Origin: Desulfobacterales bacterium
GTDB taxonomy: Bacteria > Desulfobacterota > Desulfobacteria > Desulfobacterales > JAEINQ01
Assembly: GCA_016342285.1 (NCBI GenBank)
Contig: JAEINQ010000019.1
Span: 1 to 64,000 of the forward strand
DNA length: 64,000 bases
Direction of reading: 5' to 3'
Positions 16,232-25,240 of the stretch are shown piece after piece. The notes below the pieces were generated by a model. That model worked only from the letters and a program-made list of their open reading frames with translations, was not told the origin of the DNA and did no database searches. How positions within the stretch are numbered: the first letter of the stretch is position 1; the number at the start of each line of letters is the position of its first letter. Position numbers and translations under genes: made by a program.

Positions 16232-17452
16232 ATGTCATTGGAACGATTCATCTGCGGGCGCTACCTTGTTTCCAAACAGCGCCAGGCCTTTATCTCCATC
16301 ACCTCCCTGCTTTCCATGGCCGGGGTGGCGGTCGGTGTCATGGCCCTGATCGTGGTCATTGCCGTGATGGCCGGATTCGAGGAAGACCTGCGAACCCGCA
16401 TTATAGGTGTGCAATCCCACGTGGTGATTCAGGGGAAAAACGGGACCATCGCTGAATACGCGAATGTTGAACGACGAATTGCCGGCATGGCTGAGGTGGC
16501 GGCCACCACCCCCTTTGCCCTGACCCAGGTCATGCTTCGGGCGGCGGGCGGGACGTCCGGTGCTGTGCTGCGGGGCATTGATCCGGTTTCCGCCGGCCGG
16601 GTGATGGGACATCTCGGGGCAGAAGAACTGGGGCAACTGCGGAAACGGCCACCCGGCGCGCGGCCCGGCATCATTCTTGGCAAGGAACTGGCCCGGCAAT
16701 TGGGTCTGGTGGAAGGTGATATGGTGTCGCTGATTTCGCCCCGGGGCATGATATCCCCCGTGGGCCACATCCCCTCCATGCGGCGGTTCGAGGTGGTCGG
16801 CCGGTTTGAATCCGGGGTTTACGAATACGACGGCACCCTGGCTTACGTCCACCTGACCCAGGCCCAGAAGCTGATGCGGCTGGGCAACGCGGTGACCGGC
16901 ATCGAGGTGCATGCCCGTGACATGGATCAAGCCGGCCGGATTGCGGAAACGATTCGCAAGATGTTCGGGCCGGGCCTGCGGGTTCAGGACTGGACGGAAA
17001 TGAACCGGACCCTGTTTTCCGCCCTGAAACTGGAAAAGACCGCCATGTTCGTGATCCTGACCCTGATCGTTTTGGTGGCAGCCTTCAATATTGCCAGTTC
17101 CCTGATCATGCTGGTCATGGAAAAGACCCGGGATGTGGCCATCTTGAAGGCCATGGGCGCCACGGACCGCAGTATCCGTCGAATTTTCATGCTTAATGGA
17201 ATGGCCATCGGTGCGGTGGGAACCCTGCTTGGGGCCGGTTCGGGCATCGTGGTTTGCCTGCTGCTGGCCCGTTACAAGTTCGTTGAGTTGCCGCGGGATG
17301 TGTACTATATTACCACCCTTCCGGTGAGGCTGGACATCGGAGATGTGACGGCCATCGCCCTGGCGGCGCTGGTCATCTGTCTGCTGGCGACGATTTATCC
17401 GGCGTGCCAGGCCGCCAAACTCAACCCCGTCGAGGCGATCCGTTATGGCTGA
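16232..17452 (+). CDS. LolC/LolE-family lipoprotein-releasing permease
   Basis: 406 residues. A first membrane helix lies at 22-48 (SLLSMAGVAVGVMALIVVIAV), a large periplasmic MacB-like domain at 50-265, and three more helices near 275-300, 322-347 and 372-397. The N-terminus RFICGRYLVSKQRQAFISI is a LolC/E hallmark. With LolD it extracts lipoproteins from the inner membrane and hands them to LolA. Only one permease gene is present, so it probably acts as a homodimer (LolF-like in logic). It overlaps lolD by 8 bases. Confidence 0.93.
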   Translation: MSLERFICGRYLVSKQRQAFISITSLLSMAGVAVGVMALIVVIAVMAGFEEDLRTRIIGVQSHVVIQGKNGTIAEYANVERRIAGMAEVAATTPFALTQVMLRAAGGTSGAVLRGIDPVSAGRVMGHLGAEELGQLRKRPPGARPGIILGKELARQLGLVEGDMVSLISPRGMISPVGHIPSMRRFEVVGRFESGVYEYDGTLAYVHLTQAQKLMRLGNAVTGIEVHARDMDQAGRIAETIRKMFGPGLRVQDWTEMNRTLFSALKLEKTAMFVILTLIVLVAAFNIASSLIMLVMEKTRDVAILKAMGATDRSIRRIFMLNGMAIGAVGTLLGAGSGIVVCLLLARYKFVELPRDVYYITTLPVRLDIGDVTAIALAALVICLLATIYPACQAAKLNPVEAIRYG

Positions 17453-18155
17453 TGCTGACACCCGAGAGGATGTCCAGGCCCCGCTGGTCAGGGTGAGAAA
17501 TCTGAGCAAGGGATATGACAGCAATGGGCTGCGCATCGACGTGTTGGAACAGACGGATTTCGATCTGGAAGCCGGGGAGACCGTTGCCGTGGTCGGGACT
17601 TCGGGCATCGGCAAATCCACGTTTTTGCACGTCCTGGGAACCCTGGACCGACCCGATGAGGGGTCGTTTCTTTTTCAAGGCCGGGACGTGTTTGCTTTTG
17701 ATTCGGACAGGCTTGCCTGTTTCCGAAACCAGGCCATCGGTTTTGTGTTCCAGTTTCATCACCTGCTGCCTGAATTCAACGCCTTGGAAAACGCCATGAT
17801 GCCGGCATTGATCAGTGGCATGGGCCGGTCCGAGGCCAGGGACCGAGCCGCATCCATCCTGACGCGGGTGGGGCTCGATCGGCGATTGAATCACCGGGTG
17901 GGCAAGCTTTCCGGCGGCGAGCAGCAGCGCGTGGCCTTGGCCCGTGCCCTGGTGCTGAACCCGAAGCTGCTGCTGGCCGATGAGCCGACCGGCAACCTGG
18001 ACCGGCAGAACAGCGCCCATGTGCATGACCTGCTCCTGTCCTTGAACCGGGAATTTTCCATGAGTCTCGTAGTGGTGACCCACAATACTGAACTGGCCTC
18101 TTACATGTCGCGCCGTGTGACGATCGTTGACGGAAAACTGGTTGATACGAACTGA
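17445..18155 (+). CDS. lolD: Lipoprotein-releasing ABC transporter ATPase LolD
   Basis: 236 residues. Walker A GTSGIGKSTFLH, signature LSGGEQQRVALARAL, Walker B LLLADEPTGNLD and H-loop VVVTHNTELA are all present. Sequence around the Q-loop (GFVFQFHHLLPEFNALENAMMPALI) is typical of LolD and MacB ATPases. It drives lipoprotein extraction with the upstream permease, whose gene it overlaps by 8 bases. GAGGCG lies upstream of the ATG at 17445. bamA follows after 12 bases. Confidence 0.95.
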   Translation: MADADTREDVQAPLVRVRNLSKGYDSNGLRIDVLEQTDFDLEAGETVAVVGTSGIGKSTFLHVLGTLDRPDEGSFLFQGRDVFAFDSDRLACFRNQAIGFVFQFHHLLPEFNALENAMMPALISGMGRSEARDRAASILTRVGLDRRLNHRVGKLSGGEQQRVALARALVLNPKLLLADEPTGNLDRQNSAHVHDLLLSLNREFSMSLVVVTHNTELASYMSRRVTIVDGKLVDTN

Positions 18156-18167
18156 AGGGATCTCCCC

Positions 18168-20801
18168 ATGATCAAACGTTTGATGCTGTTGCTTGCAACC
18201 ATGCTGTTGGCCCCCCTTACCGTTGCCTGGGCAGGCGAGGCTGTTCCGGTGATGGTTGTTCCGTTTACCGTTCATGCCGACCAGGACATCGCCGGTGTGG
18301 ACGATGAGATTCAGGCTGCCATGGAAAAAGAGTTGACGGCCGAAGGGGCCGACATCGTCAAGGCCGGGCCGGTGGACGCCGACATGCGTCTCGACAGCCG
18401 GGCGCTGCGGGAACTCGGGCTTCAGGGGGGGGGCGATTATGTGGTCTGGGGCAGCCTGACGTGGATCGCCGGACATTATTCCATAGATGCCCGTCTGATG
18501 GAAACCGTCGGCAATGCACCGCCCAAGATCTTTTTTTCCGAGGGGCGCGACCGGGCCACCCTTTTGCAAACCATCAATGCGCTGTCCAAAAACATGGGGC
18601 GGAGCCTGTTCAATCGTGAACGGATCGCTGACATTGAAATCCAGGGCAACAGCCGGATCGAAGCCGACGCCATTCGGCGCATTCTCAAAACCCGCGCCGG
18701 CGACATCTTCAGCGCCAAATCGCTCTCCCAGGACCTGAAAGCCGTTTTTGCCATGGGATATTTCGACGATGTGCGCATTGAGTCCGAGTCCGGCCCGGAT
18801 GGCAAGACTGTTATCTTTCAGATTAAGGAAAAACCGACCATCCGTTATATCAAGATCAGCGGCAATGACAATTTTAAGGATGAAGAAATCAAGGAATCCC
18901 TGACCTTAAAGACCGGCTCGATCATGAACCTGACCCATATCCGTAACAACGTCGAATTGATCGAGCGGATGTACAAGGACAAGAACTATCACAACGTGCG
19001 GGTCGAATACGAGACCGTACCCCTGGACAACAACCAGGCGGACCTGACATTTAAGATCGAGGAAGGGGATAAGATACGGATTAAAAATATCATCTTTGAG
19101 GGCAACGAAGAATATGACGACGATGACCTCAAGGATTTGATGGAGACCTCGGAGAAGGGCTTTTTTTCCTTTTTGACCTCGTCGGGCGACCTCAAACCCG
19201 AAGTGATTGAACAGGATGCGGCCAAGATCGCGGCCTTTTACCAGAACAACGGGTATATTCAGGCCCGGGTGTCCGATCCCCAGATCGATTACAATCCGGA
19301 CGGCATCGACATCACCATCAAAATCGACGAAGGACCCCGGTTCAAAGTGGGCGATGTGACCGTCGAGGGCGACTTGGCGATCCCCCGCGAAACGTTGATG
19401 GAAAAACTCAAGATCACCAAGGAAGAATACTACAGCCGGGAAACGGTGCGCGAAGACGTGCTGCGGATCACCGATCTCTTTGCCGACGAGGGGTATGCCT
19501 ATGCCGACGTCTCTCCGCGTATCGACAAGAATACGGCGGAGCTCAAGGTCCATATTGCCTACGTGGTGCAAAAGGGTAAGCAGGTTTATTTCGAAAAGAT
19601 CATCATCAGCGGAAACACCAAGACCCGGGACAAGGTGATCCGGCGCGAGCTCAAGGTCTACGAAGAGGAACTTTACAGCGGCAAGGACCTGAAAAAGGGG
19701 GTGAGAGCCCTTCATCGACTCGATTTTTTCGAAGATGTCAAGGTGGATACCATTCGGGGCAGCGGTGACGACAAGATGATCCTCAAGCTGAGTGTCACGG
19801 AAAAGCCGACCGGCGCCTTTACTTTCGGCGGCGGCTACTCCACCACGGAAAACGGGTTTGTCGCCGCTTCCGTGTCCCAGCGAAACCTTTTCGGGCGTGG
19901 CCAGGTGCTTCAGTTAAAGAGCCAGTTGGGAGGTTCCAGCAGCCGTTACACCCTGAGTTTCACCGAACCGTGGCTCTTTGACATTCCCCTTTCAGCCGGC
20001 GTCGACCTGTACAACTGGAACACCGACTACGACACCTATGATAAGGACAGTCTCGGCGGCGGCCTGAGGTTCAGCTATCCCGTAGCCGATTTCACCCGGG
20101 TCTACCTCAACTACGCTTACGACAGCGCTGATATCCGTGACGTCACCGCCGATGCCGCCGATTCGGTCAAGGACCTGGAAGGGATCAATGTGACCAGCAG
20201 CGTCACCACGGCGCTCAAATACGACTCCAGGGACCGTGCGTTCAACCCCACCGAAGGCTCCGAGCACAGCGCCAGCGTTGAATACGCCGGACTCGGCGGA
20301 AACATCGGATTCACCAAATATTTGGTCGAAAGCGGCAAATATTTCCCGCTTTTCTGGGAAACGGTGGGGTTTCTTCACGGCCGGGCGGGGTTTGTCAGCC
20401 AAAACACCGGCAAGACACTTCCGGACTACGAGAAGTTTTACCTGGGCGGCATCAACTCCATGAGGGGGTTTGAATGGGAAGACCTGGCACCCCTGGAGAG
20501 AAACCTTGATGGGAGCTATTCCGAAGTGGGCGGGGAAAAATTCGTCCAGTTCAACGTGGAGTATATCATTCCGCTGGCCAAAGAAGCCGGTGTCATGGGC
20601 GTGCTGTTTTTTGATACCGGTGACGTTTACAGCGACGCCGAGGATATCGATCTGGGTAGCCTGAGGGAGAGCGCCGGATTCGGGTTCCGGTGGTATTCGC
20701 CGGTGGGGCCCATTCGGGTGGAATACGGCTACGTGCTCGATCCCTTACCCGGCCAGGAGAACACCGGGAAATGGGAGTTTACCATGGGCGCCGCCTTTTG
20801 A
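18168..20801 (+). CDS. bamA: Outer-membrane protein assembly factor BamA
   Basis: 877 residues. A signal peptide (about 1-23) is followed by an extra domain at 24-145 (VPVMVVPFTVHADQD...GDYVVWGSLTWIAGHYSIDARL) that resembles TolB/FlgO-like alpha-beta folds, then five POTRA domains from about 147 (IADIEIQGNSRIEADAIRRIL). The beta-barrel runs from about 540 (GAFTFGGGYSTTENGFVAASVSQ) and ends in Phe (FTMGAAF), as expected for an outer-membrane barrel. BamA folds and inserts OMPs. The usual E. coli protein is about 810 residues; the surplus is the N-terminal domain. AAGGGA lies before the ATG. skp follows, separated by a repeat. Confidence 0.95.
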   Translation: MIKRLMLLLATMLLAPLTVAWAGEAVPVMVVPFTVHADQDIAGVDDEIQAAMEKELTAEGADIVKAGPVDADMRLDSRALRELGLQGGGDYVVWGSLTWIAGHYSIDARLMETVGNAPPKIFFSEGRDRATLLQTINALSKNMGRSLFNRERIADIEIQGNSRIEADAIRRILKTRAGDIFSAKSLSQDLKAVFAMGYFDDVRIESESGPDGKTVIFQIKEKPTIRYIKISGNDNFKDEEIKESLTLKTGSIMNLTHIRNNVELIERMYKDKNYHNVRVEYETVPLDNNQADLTFKIEEGDKIRIKNIIFEGNEEYDDDDLKDLMETSEKGFFSFLTSSGDLKPEVIEQDAAKIAAFYQNNGYIQARVSDPQIDYNPDGIDITIKIDEGPRFKVGDVTVEGDLAIPRETLMEKLKITKEEYYSRETVREDVLRITDLFADEGYAYADVSPRIDKNTAELKVHIAYVVQKGKQVYFEKIIISGNTKTRDKVIRRELKVYEEELYSGKDLKKGVRALHRLDFFEDVKVDTIRGSGDDKMILKLSVTEKPTGAFTFGGGYSTTENGFVAASVSQRNLFGRGQVLQLKSQLGGSSSRYTLSFTEPWLFDIPLSAGVDLYNWNTDYDTYDKDSLGGGLRFSYPVADFTRVYLNYAYDSADIRDVTADAADSVKDLEGINVTSSVTTALKYDSRDRAFNPTEGSEHSASVEYAGLGGNIGFTKYLVESGKYFPLFWETVGFLHGRAGFVSQNTGKTLPDYEKFYLGGINSMRGFEWEDLAPLERNLDGSYSEVGGEKFVQFNVEYIIPLAKEAGVMGVLFFDTGDVYSDAEDIDLGSLRESAGFGFRWYSPVGPIRVEYGYVLDPLPGQENTGKWEFTMGAAF

Positions 20802-20829
20802 TGATTTCGAACTGCAAACGCCCGACAGC

Positions 20830-20882
20830 AGCCCCTTTTAGGGGCAATCCAAGGCCACGTCTTCTGGGCGTGGATTCTTTAC
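20830..20882. repeat. Composite repeat, right-end copy
   Basis: CCCCTTTTAGGGG hairpin, then GGCCACGTCTTCTGGGCGTGG and the terminal GATTCTTTAC (to 20882). It lies between bamA and skp, 45 bases before the skp ATG, and could affect their relative expression. Confidence 0.75.
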
Positions 20883-20927
20883 ATTAACCAGAGATGCAAC
20901 CAGAGAACCAACCAAGGGAGATCAATC

Positions 20928-21476
20928 ATGCGAATGGGAATCAAGGCGATGGCTGTCGCCATGTTAGGACTGGCACTGGTGGCCACCGGTGCCTTTGGCG
21001 CGGACGGGACCAAGATCGGCCTGGTCGATTTTCAGCGAATACTGGACGTCTCGGACGCCGGCAAGGCGGCCCAGGCCAGGGTCGACGTCGAGAGTAAAAA
21101 AATGGGGGATGATCTCAAGACCAAAGGGGTCGAGATCGAGGAGATCCAAAAACGGATGGAGCAGGAAAAAATGGTTGCCAGCAAGGATACCATGGAGGAA
21201 CGGGGCCGGGACCTGCGCATCCGCATCAACGATTTTAAAACCCTTCAACAGCGTTACACCAAAAAGGCCAGGGAGCTTCAGTTCATGGAGGTGGCCAAGA
21301 TCAAGAAGGACATTTTTGAACTGGCCGAAGCCATGGGTAAAAAGGGCGGCTATCAACTCATCGTCGAGCGCCAGGAAGGCGGGATCGTTTATTTCAGCGA
21401 TACCATCGATTTGACCGACAACCTGATCAAACAATACAACGCGAAGTACGCAAAGGCGGACAAGACAAAAAAATAG
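20928..21476 (+). CDS. skp: Skp/OmpH-family periplasmic chaperone
   Basis: 182 residues. A signal peptide covers about 1-24 (AMAVAMLGLALVATGAFGA). The mature part starts TKIGLVDFQRIL, then a long charged coiled coil (about 50-130) forms the tentacle, ending with GYQLIVERQEGGIVYFSDTIDLTD, the conserved body strand. Skp trimers hold unfolded OMPs in the periplasm before BamA takes them. Gene order bamA-skp-lpxD-fabZ-lpxA is the classical one. The ATG at 20928 has GGGAG eight bases upstream. Confidence 0.92.
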   Translation: MRMGIKAMAVAMLGLALVATGAFGADGTKIGLVDFQRILDVSDAGKAAQARVDVESKKMGDDLKTKGVEIEEIQKRMEQEKMVASKDTMEERGRDLRIRINDFKTLQQRYTKKARELQFMEVAKIKKDIFELAEAMGKKGGYQLIVERQEGGIVYFSDTIDLTDNLIKQYNAKYAKADKTKK

Positions 21477-21524
21477 CCCTCAGCCACGAGGACCCTGCCG
21501 CCCATGAAAGAAGAGGAAAGCCAG

Positions 21525-22574
21525 ATGGAACGGAGATTGTCCGATCTTGCCGAGATCGCAGGCGGCACCGTCTGTGGACCGGCCGGGATCGTGATCCGTG
21601 GCGTCGCTCCTTTTGACGCGGCCGGCCCGGCCGATATCACCCTGGCCGAAGGACCGGCCTATCTGAAACGGCTGGCCCAGACCGGGGCCGGGGCGGTGAT
21701 TGTGCCCCAGGCGTTTGAGACCGATCTCAAACCGGTGATTCAGACGGCCAACCCGAGACTCGCCTTTGCTCGGATCATGGCCCTGTATCATCCCCGTCAG
21801 CGGCCGCCTGCCGGCATTTCCGACATGATCGCGGTGGGCGAGGGTTTTGTTTGTGGTGAGGCTCCCTCGATCGGTCCCTTTGTTTCCATCGGCCGGGGGG
21901 TGCGTGTGGGGGATGGGGTGATGCTTCATGCCGGCGTGGTGATCGGTGACGGGGTGACCCTGGGCGACGACGTGGAGGTTCATGCCAATGTTACCGTGAT
22001 GGCCGGTTGTCGCATCGGCAGCCGGGTGATCATTCATGCCGGTACCGTTATCGGCAGCGACGGGTTCGGATTTGTGCCGGACGGGCGGCAGTACCGCAAA
22101 ATCCCCCAGATCGGCATTGTCCAGATCGACGATGACGTGGAGATCGGCGCCGGATGCACCATTGACCGGGCCACCTTTGGCAAGACATGGATCCAGAGCG
22201 GGGTCAAGACGGACAACCTGGTTCAGGTGGCCCACAATGTCACGGTGGGAAAGGATACGATTCTGGTGGCCCAGGTGGGCATCGCCGGCAGTACCACCAT
22301 AGGCCGGCATGCCACGATCGCCGGCCAGGCCGGGATCTCCGGGCACCTGACCATCGGCGATGACGTCACCGTGGGTCCCCGGGCCGGTGTGGCCCGTTCG
22401 GTGCCCGATGGGGCCGTGGTGATGGGCGAGATCGCAATGGACCATCGGCGCTGGTTGAGGGTTCAGCGGATGGTTCCCCATCTGCCGGAGATGGGCAAAC
22501 GGATTGCGGCCCTTGAAAAACGCCTGGCAGCCCTGGAAGGTGTCGAGGCGGACCGGGATGACGGATCGGATTGA
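21525..22574 (+). CDS. lpxD: UDP-3-O-acylglucosamine N-acyltransferase LpxD
   Basis: 349 residues from the ATG at 21525, chosen because AGAGGA lies nine bases upstream; an in-frame ATG at 21504 would add seven residues. An N-terminal uridine-binding domain ([14 protein letters not shown]) is followed by a left-handed beta-helix of hexapeptide repeats (about 105-310). The catalytic histidine sits in [12 protein letters not shown]. It adds the second hydroxyacyl chain, on N-2 of the UDP-glucosamine derivative, using acyl-ACP. It overlaps neither neighbour's true start; fabZ begins 53 bases later. Confidence 0.96.
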   Translation: MERRLSDLAEIAGGTVCGPAGIVIRGVAPFDAAGPADITLAEGPAYLKRLAQTGAGAVIVPQAFETDLKPVIQTANPRLAFARIMALYHPRQRPPAGISDMIAVGEGFVCGEAPSIGPFVSIGRGVRVGDGVMLHAGVVIGDGVTLGDDVEVHANVTVMAGCRIGSRVIIHAGTVIGSDGFGFVPDGRQYRKIPQIGIVQIDDDVEIGAGCTIDRATFGKTWIQSGVKTDNLVQVAHNVTVGKDTILVAQVGIAGSTTIGRHATIAGQAGISGHLTIGDDVTVGPRAGVARSVPDGAVVMGEIAMDHRRWLRVQRMVPHLPEMGKRIAALEKRLAALEGVEADRDDGSD

Positions 22575-22627
22575 CGTTGGCAATCCTGCCGGCCGGTTGC
22601 GGCAGTGCGGGTGAACCGGAGGGACCC

Positions 22628-23077
22628 ATGGAAAACGGTTGCGATATCTATCGGATTATGGAGGTGCTGCCTCACCGATTCCCTTTTCTCCTGGTGGATC
22701 GTGTGGTGACACTTGCCCCCGGTGAGCGGGCCGTCGGATACAAGAACGTTACGGCCAACGAACCTTTTTTTCAGGGGCATTTCCCCGGGCTGCCGGTCAT
22801 GCCCGGGGTGCTGATCATGGAGGCCCTGGCCCAGCTCGGGGGCCTCCTCTATTCGGTTTCGCATCCCGGGGAGAACCCGGAGGGGCTGGTTTACATCATC
22901 GGCATGGACCGGGTCCGGTTCCGAAAGCCGGTGATTCCCGGTGACCGGCTCATGCTCGAAGTGAACATCATCAAAATGCGGACCCGGGCTGTTAAAATGG
23001 CCGGCACCGCTTTTGTGGACGACCGGCTCGTTGCCGAGGGCGAACTGATGGCCTCTTACGGAGACAAGCCTGGATGA
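22628..23077 (+). CDS. fabZ: 3-hydroxyacyl-ACP dehydratase FabZ
   Basis: 149 residues from the ATG at 22628, preceded by CGGAGGGACCC; the open frame from 22571 is upstream read-through. Catalytic His lies in VLPHRFPFLLVDRV and Glu in PGLPVMPGVLIMEALAQLGG, the FabZ signature. It dehydrates 3-hydroxyacyl-ACP in fatty acid elongation, competing with LpxA and LpxD for the same hydroxyacyl-ACP pool, which explains its conserved place between them. Confidence 0.96.
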   Translation: MENGCDIYRIMEVLPHRFPFLLVDRVVTLAPGERAVGYKNVTANEPFFQGHFPGLPVMPGVLIMEALAQLGGLLYSVSHPGENPEGLVYIIGMDRVRFRKPVIPGDRLMLEVNIIKMRTRAVKMAGTAFVDDRLVAEGELMASYGDKPG

Positions 23078-23200
23078 GGACGCAAGGGACAGGGTTGATA
23101 CATTCGTAAAAACTCGTTTTAAACCACGATGCACAGGGTAGAAAAAGAATAAAAGCTTTAATTTTGCTGTGGCAATCGTTTTTTTACTAGGGAGAAACCC

Positions 23201-23971
23201 ATGATTCATGAAACCGCCCTGATCGACCCCGGCGCAGAGATCGGCGAGGGGGTAGAAATCGGGCCATACAGTGTGATCCACGCGGATGTGTATATCGGCG
23301 CCGGAACGCGGATCGGTTCCCACGTGGTCATCGAGCCCTACGTGACCATCGGCCCCAATTGCCAGATTTTCCAGTTTGCGGCCATCGGCGCCACGCCCCA
23401 GTCCGTCAAGTTCGAAGGCGAAAAGACCTTTGTCAAAATCGGCCGGGGAACCACGGTGCGCGAATTCGTCACCATTCACCGGGGAACCGGATTCGGGACC
23501 GGCATCACCGAGATCGGGGAAGACTGTTTTCTCATGGCCTACACCCACGTGGCCCATGACTGTAGCGTCGGCCGTCGCGTTATTTTATCCAACAACACGA
23601 CCCTTGCGGGTCATATTGAAATTGGCGATTACGCCACCGTGGGCGGCCTGGTGGCGATCCATCAGTTCGTCCGGATCGGCCCCTACGCTTTTGTGGGCGG
23701 CAAGTCCGCCGTGGTCAAGGATATTCCGCCTTACGTTATTGCCGCCGGCGATCGGGCCAGACTCCACGGGCTCAATTCCGTTGGCCTCAAACGGCACGGT
23801 TTTTCCCAACAGAACCTGACCCAGCTCAAGAAGGCCTACCGCATCATCTTTCGAATCGGGATGACCCGAAACGAGGCCATTGAGCGGGTTCTGGCCGAGG
23901 TGGAGCACACACCGGAAGTGATGGCCTTTATCGAATTCATCAAGGCATCCCTGCGTGGCGTGACCCGATAG
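23201..23971 (+). CDS. lpxA: UDP-N-acetylglucosamine O-acyltransferase LpxA
   Basis: 256 residues. Hexapeptide-repeat beta-helix from residue 1 (IGEGVEIGPYSVIHADVYIG), with catalytic His in YTHVAHDCSVGRRVILSNN. The conserved GLNSVGLKRHGFS precedes a C-terminal helical domain. It starts lipid A synthesis by acylating position 3 of UDP-GlcNAc. If the nearby oxidoreductase is GnnA-like, the acceptor could be the 3-amino sugar, giving an amide; this cannot be decided here. The ATG at 23201 has AGGGAGAAACCC upstream. A 120-base spacer from fabZ may hold its own promoter. Confidence 0.96.
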   Translation: MIHETALIDPGAEIGEGVEIGPYSVIHADVYIGAGTRIGSHVVIEPYVTIGPNCQIFQFAAIGATPQSVKFEGEKTFVKIGRGTTVREFVTIHRGTGFGTGITEIGEDCFLMAYTHVAHDCSVGRRVILSNNTTLAGHIEIGDYATVGGLVAIHQFVRIGPYAFVGGKSAVVKDIPPYVIAAGDRARLHGLNSVGLKRHGFSQQNLTQLKKAYRIIFRIGMTRNEAIERVLAEVEHTPEVMAFIEFIKASLRGVTR

Positions 23972-24011
23972 GCGCCAGCTTCATGGGGCCGGGCGCCGGC
24001 CCCGCTGTCTT

Positions 24012-24102
24012 GCCACAAAGGCACGAAGAGCACGAAGATAACAAAATAAATTCATAACAATTATTTCTTTGTGTGCTTTGTGTCTTTGTGGTTTCAATGA
24101 CT
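24012..24102. repeat. Opposed-arm CACGAAG-type repeat
   Basis: Left arm CCACAAAGGCACGAAGAGC then ACGAAG (24014-24038); right arm with CTTTGTGTGCTTTGTG and TCTTTGTGG (24068-24093), separated by an AT-rich loop. It is the same design as 39180-39283 and 45407-45482. It lies between lpxA and lpxI. Confidence 0.75.
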
Positions 24103-24134
24103 TTTTTACGAGGCGGTCATCTTTGACGGCAACC

Positions 24135-24944
24135 ATGAGAATCGGACTCATTGCGGGGGGCGGACAGTTCCCCCTCATTTTTTCCAAAGCGGCCAGGGCC
24201 AAAGGGCTCGAAGTCTTTGCCGTCGCCCATGTCAACGAGACCGATCCGGCGCTGGAATCCCACGTGACCGCCATGGCCTGGGTGCACCTGGGGCAGCTCA
24301 AACGGATCATTCGGTTCTTTTCCCAACACGGGATTCATGACGCGGTCATGATGGGCGGCATTACCAAGACCCGCATGTTCACCGACGTTCGGCCTGACAT
24401 CAAAGCCATTGCCCTGATCGCCGGCATGCGCCACACCCTTGATGACGGTATCCTCAGCGCCTTTGCCGGTGCCCTGGAAAAAGAAGGGATTTGCATTCGC
24501 GCGTCGACCTTCATGTTGCCTGAACTGCTGGCACCCGAGGGGTGCTGGACCCGGCGCAAGCCGACGCGGGATGAACGAGCCGACATCGAGCTGGGCTGGC
24601 GGTTGGCCAAGGAGGTCGGCCGGCTGGACATCGGACAATGCCTGGTGGTGGGCGGCGGATCGGTGCTGGCCGTGGAGGCCATCGACGGCACCGATGCCAC
24701 CATCGAACGGGGCGGGCGACTGGGAAGCGGTACGGCGGTGGTGGTCAAGGTCTGCAAACCGAATCAGGATTTCCGGTTTGACGTACCAGCCATCGGCGTA
24801 GAAACCATCCGGACCATGGATCGGGCCGGAGTGCGGGTGTTGGCCATAGAGGCGCAAAAGGCGGTGGTTTTTGACCGCCCGGAGATGATCGCCCTGGCCA
24901 ATGACCGTGATATCTCCATCGTGGCCATGGCCACGCCGGAATAG
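24135..24944 (+). CDS. lpxI: UDP-2,3-diacylglucosamine diphosphatase LpxI
   Basis: 269 residues, beginning MRIGLIAGGGQFPLIFSKAARAKG. The family motifs MMGGITKTRMF (about 75) and, in the C-terminal domain, CLVVGGGSVLAVEAIDGTDATIERGG and DVPAIGVETI fit LpxI. It hydrolyses UDP-2,3-diacylglucosamine to lipid X and UMP, replacing the non-homologous LpxH of enteric bacteria. No lpxH is in the window. The ATG at 24135 is taken by family alignment; a TTG at 24123 has a better-spaced GAGGCGG and would add four residues. Confidence 0.93.
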   Translation: MRIGLIAGGGQFPLIFSKAARAKGLEVFAVAHVNETDPALESHVTAMAWVHLGQLKRIIRFFSQHGIHDAVMMGGITKTRMFTDVRPDIKAIALIAGMRHTLDDGILSAFAGALEKEGICIRASTFMLPELLAPEGCWTRRKPTRDERADIELGWRLAKEVGRLDIGQCLVVGGGSVLAVEAIDGTDATIERGGRLGSGTAVVVKVCKPNQDFRFDVPAIGVETIRTMDRAGVRVLAIEAQKAVVFDRPEMIALANDRDISIVAMATPE

Positions 24945-24949
24945 GTCAT

Positions 24950-25005
24950 TAACGGATTGTCGGATTGTCGGATTCGAGGGCAATTGTCGAATTCATCAAT
25001 TTACC
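24950..25005. repeat. ATTGTCGG-type tandem repeat arm
   Basis: Units GGATTGTC, GGATTGTC, GGATTCGA, then CAATTGTCGAATTCATC, starting six bases after the lpxI stop. It is the same 8-nt word family as at 6574-6660 and 30058-30140, but only one arm is obvious. Confidence 0.6.
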
Positions 25006-25051
25006 TTAGTACACTTATTCATAAGTACGATGCCGTATTTTATTCGAATCA

Positions 25052-25240
25052 CCACGGAGACACTGAGTTCACAGAGGATTCTTCTATTTATTGATTGCCG
25101 GGAGACGGCGGCAATCAATAAGCGCTCAGCCACTTCGTGGCACAGACCTGTTCCTGCCGTTAGTGACGGTGTTTTATCCAATCGTCGTCTCCCGATTGGA
25201 TAAAAAATAAATGGCCTTCTCAGCGTTCTCTGCGTCTGGA
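25052..25240. repeat. Interrupted palindromic repeat carrying a multi-hairpin insert
   Basis: Outer arms ACCACGGAGACACTGAG...CACAGAGG (about 25052-25078) and GGCCTTCTCAGCGTTCTCTG, CGTCTGGA (about 25213-25240) are opposed copies of the CACGGAG/CTCTGCGT word. Between them lies a structured insert with two 13-bp hairpins described separately. Other copies of this palindrome have only a 10-30 base AT-rich loop, so this one looks interrupted. Confidence 0.65.
25088..25205. ncRNA. Candidate structured RNA with complementary hairpin loops
   Basis: Hairpin 1: TTATTGATTGCCG (25088-25100) pairs with CGGCAATCAATAA (25109-25121), loop GGAGACGG. Hairpin 2: TTTTATCCAATCG (25172-25184) pairs with CGATTGGATAAAA (25193-25205), loop TCGTCTCC. 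Both stems are perfect over 13 bp. The loops pair over 7 nt (GGAGACG with CGTCTCC). Between them are two small hairpins, GCCAC-TTC-GTGGC (about 25129-25141) and CCGT-TAGTG-ACGG (about 25157-25169). Transcription and strand are unknown. An RNA with a kissing-loop pair or a mobile-element remnant are both possible. Confidence 0.45.

Noticed and set aside
16235-17620. 461-residue minus-strand open frame opposite the lol genes
   Set aside because: His/Gln/Gly-rich antisense shadow of the Lol permease and ATPase genes.
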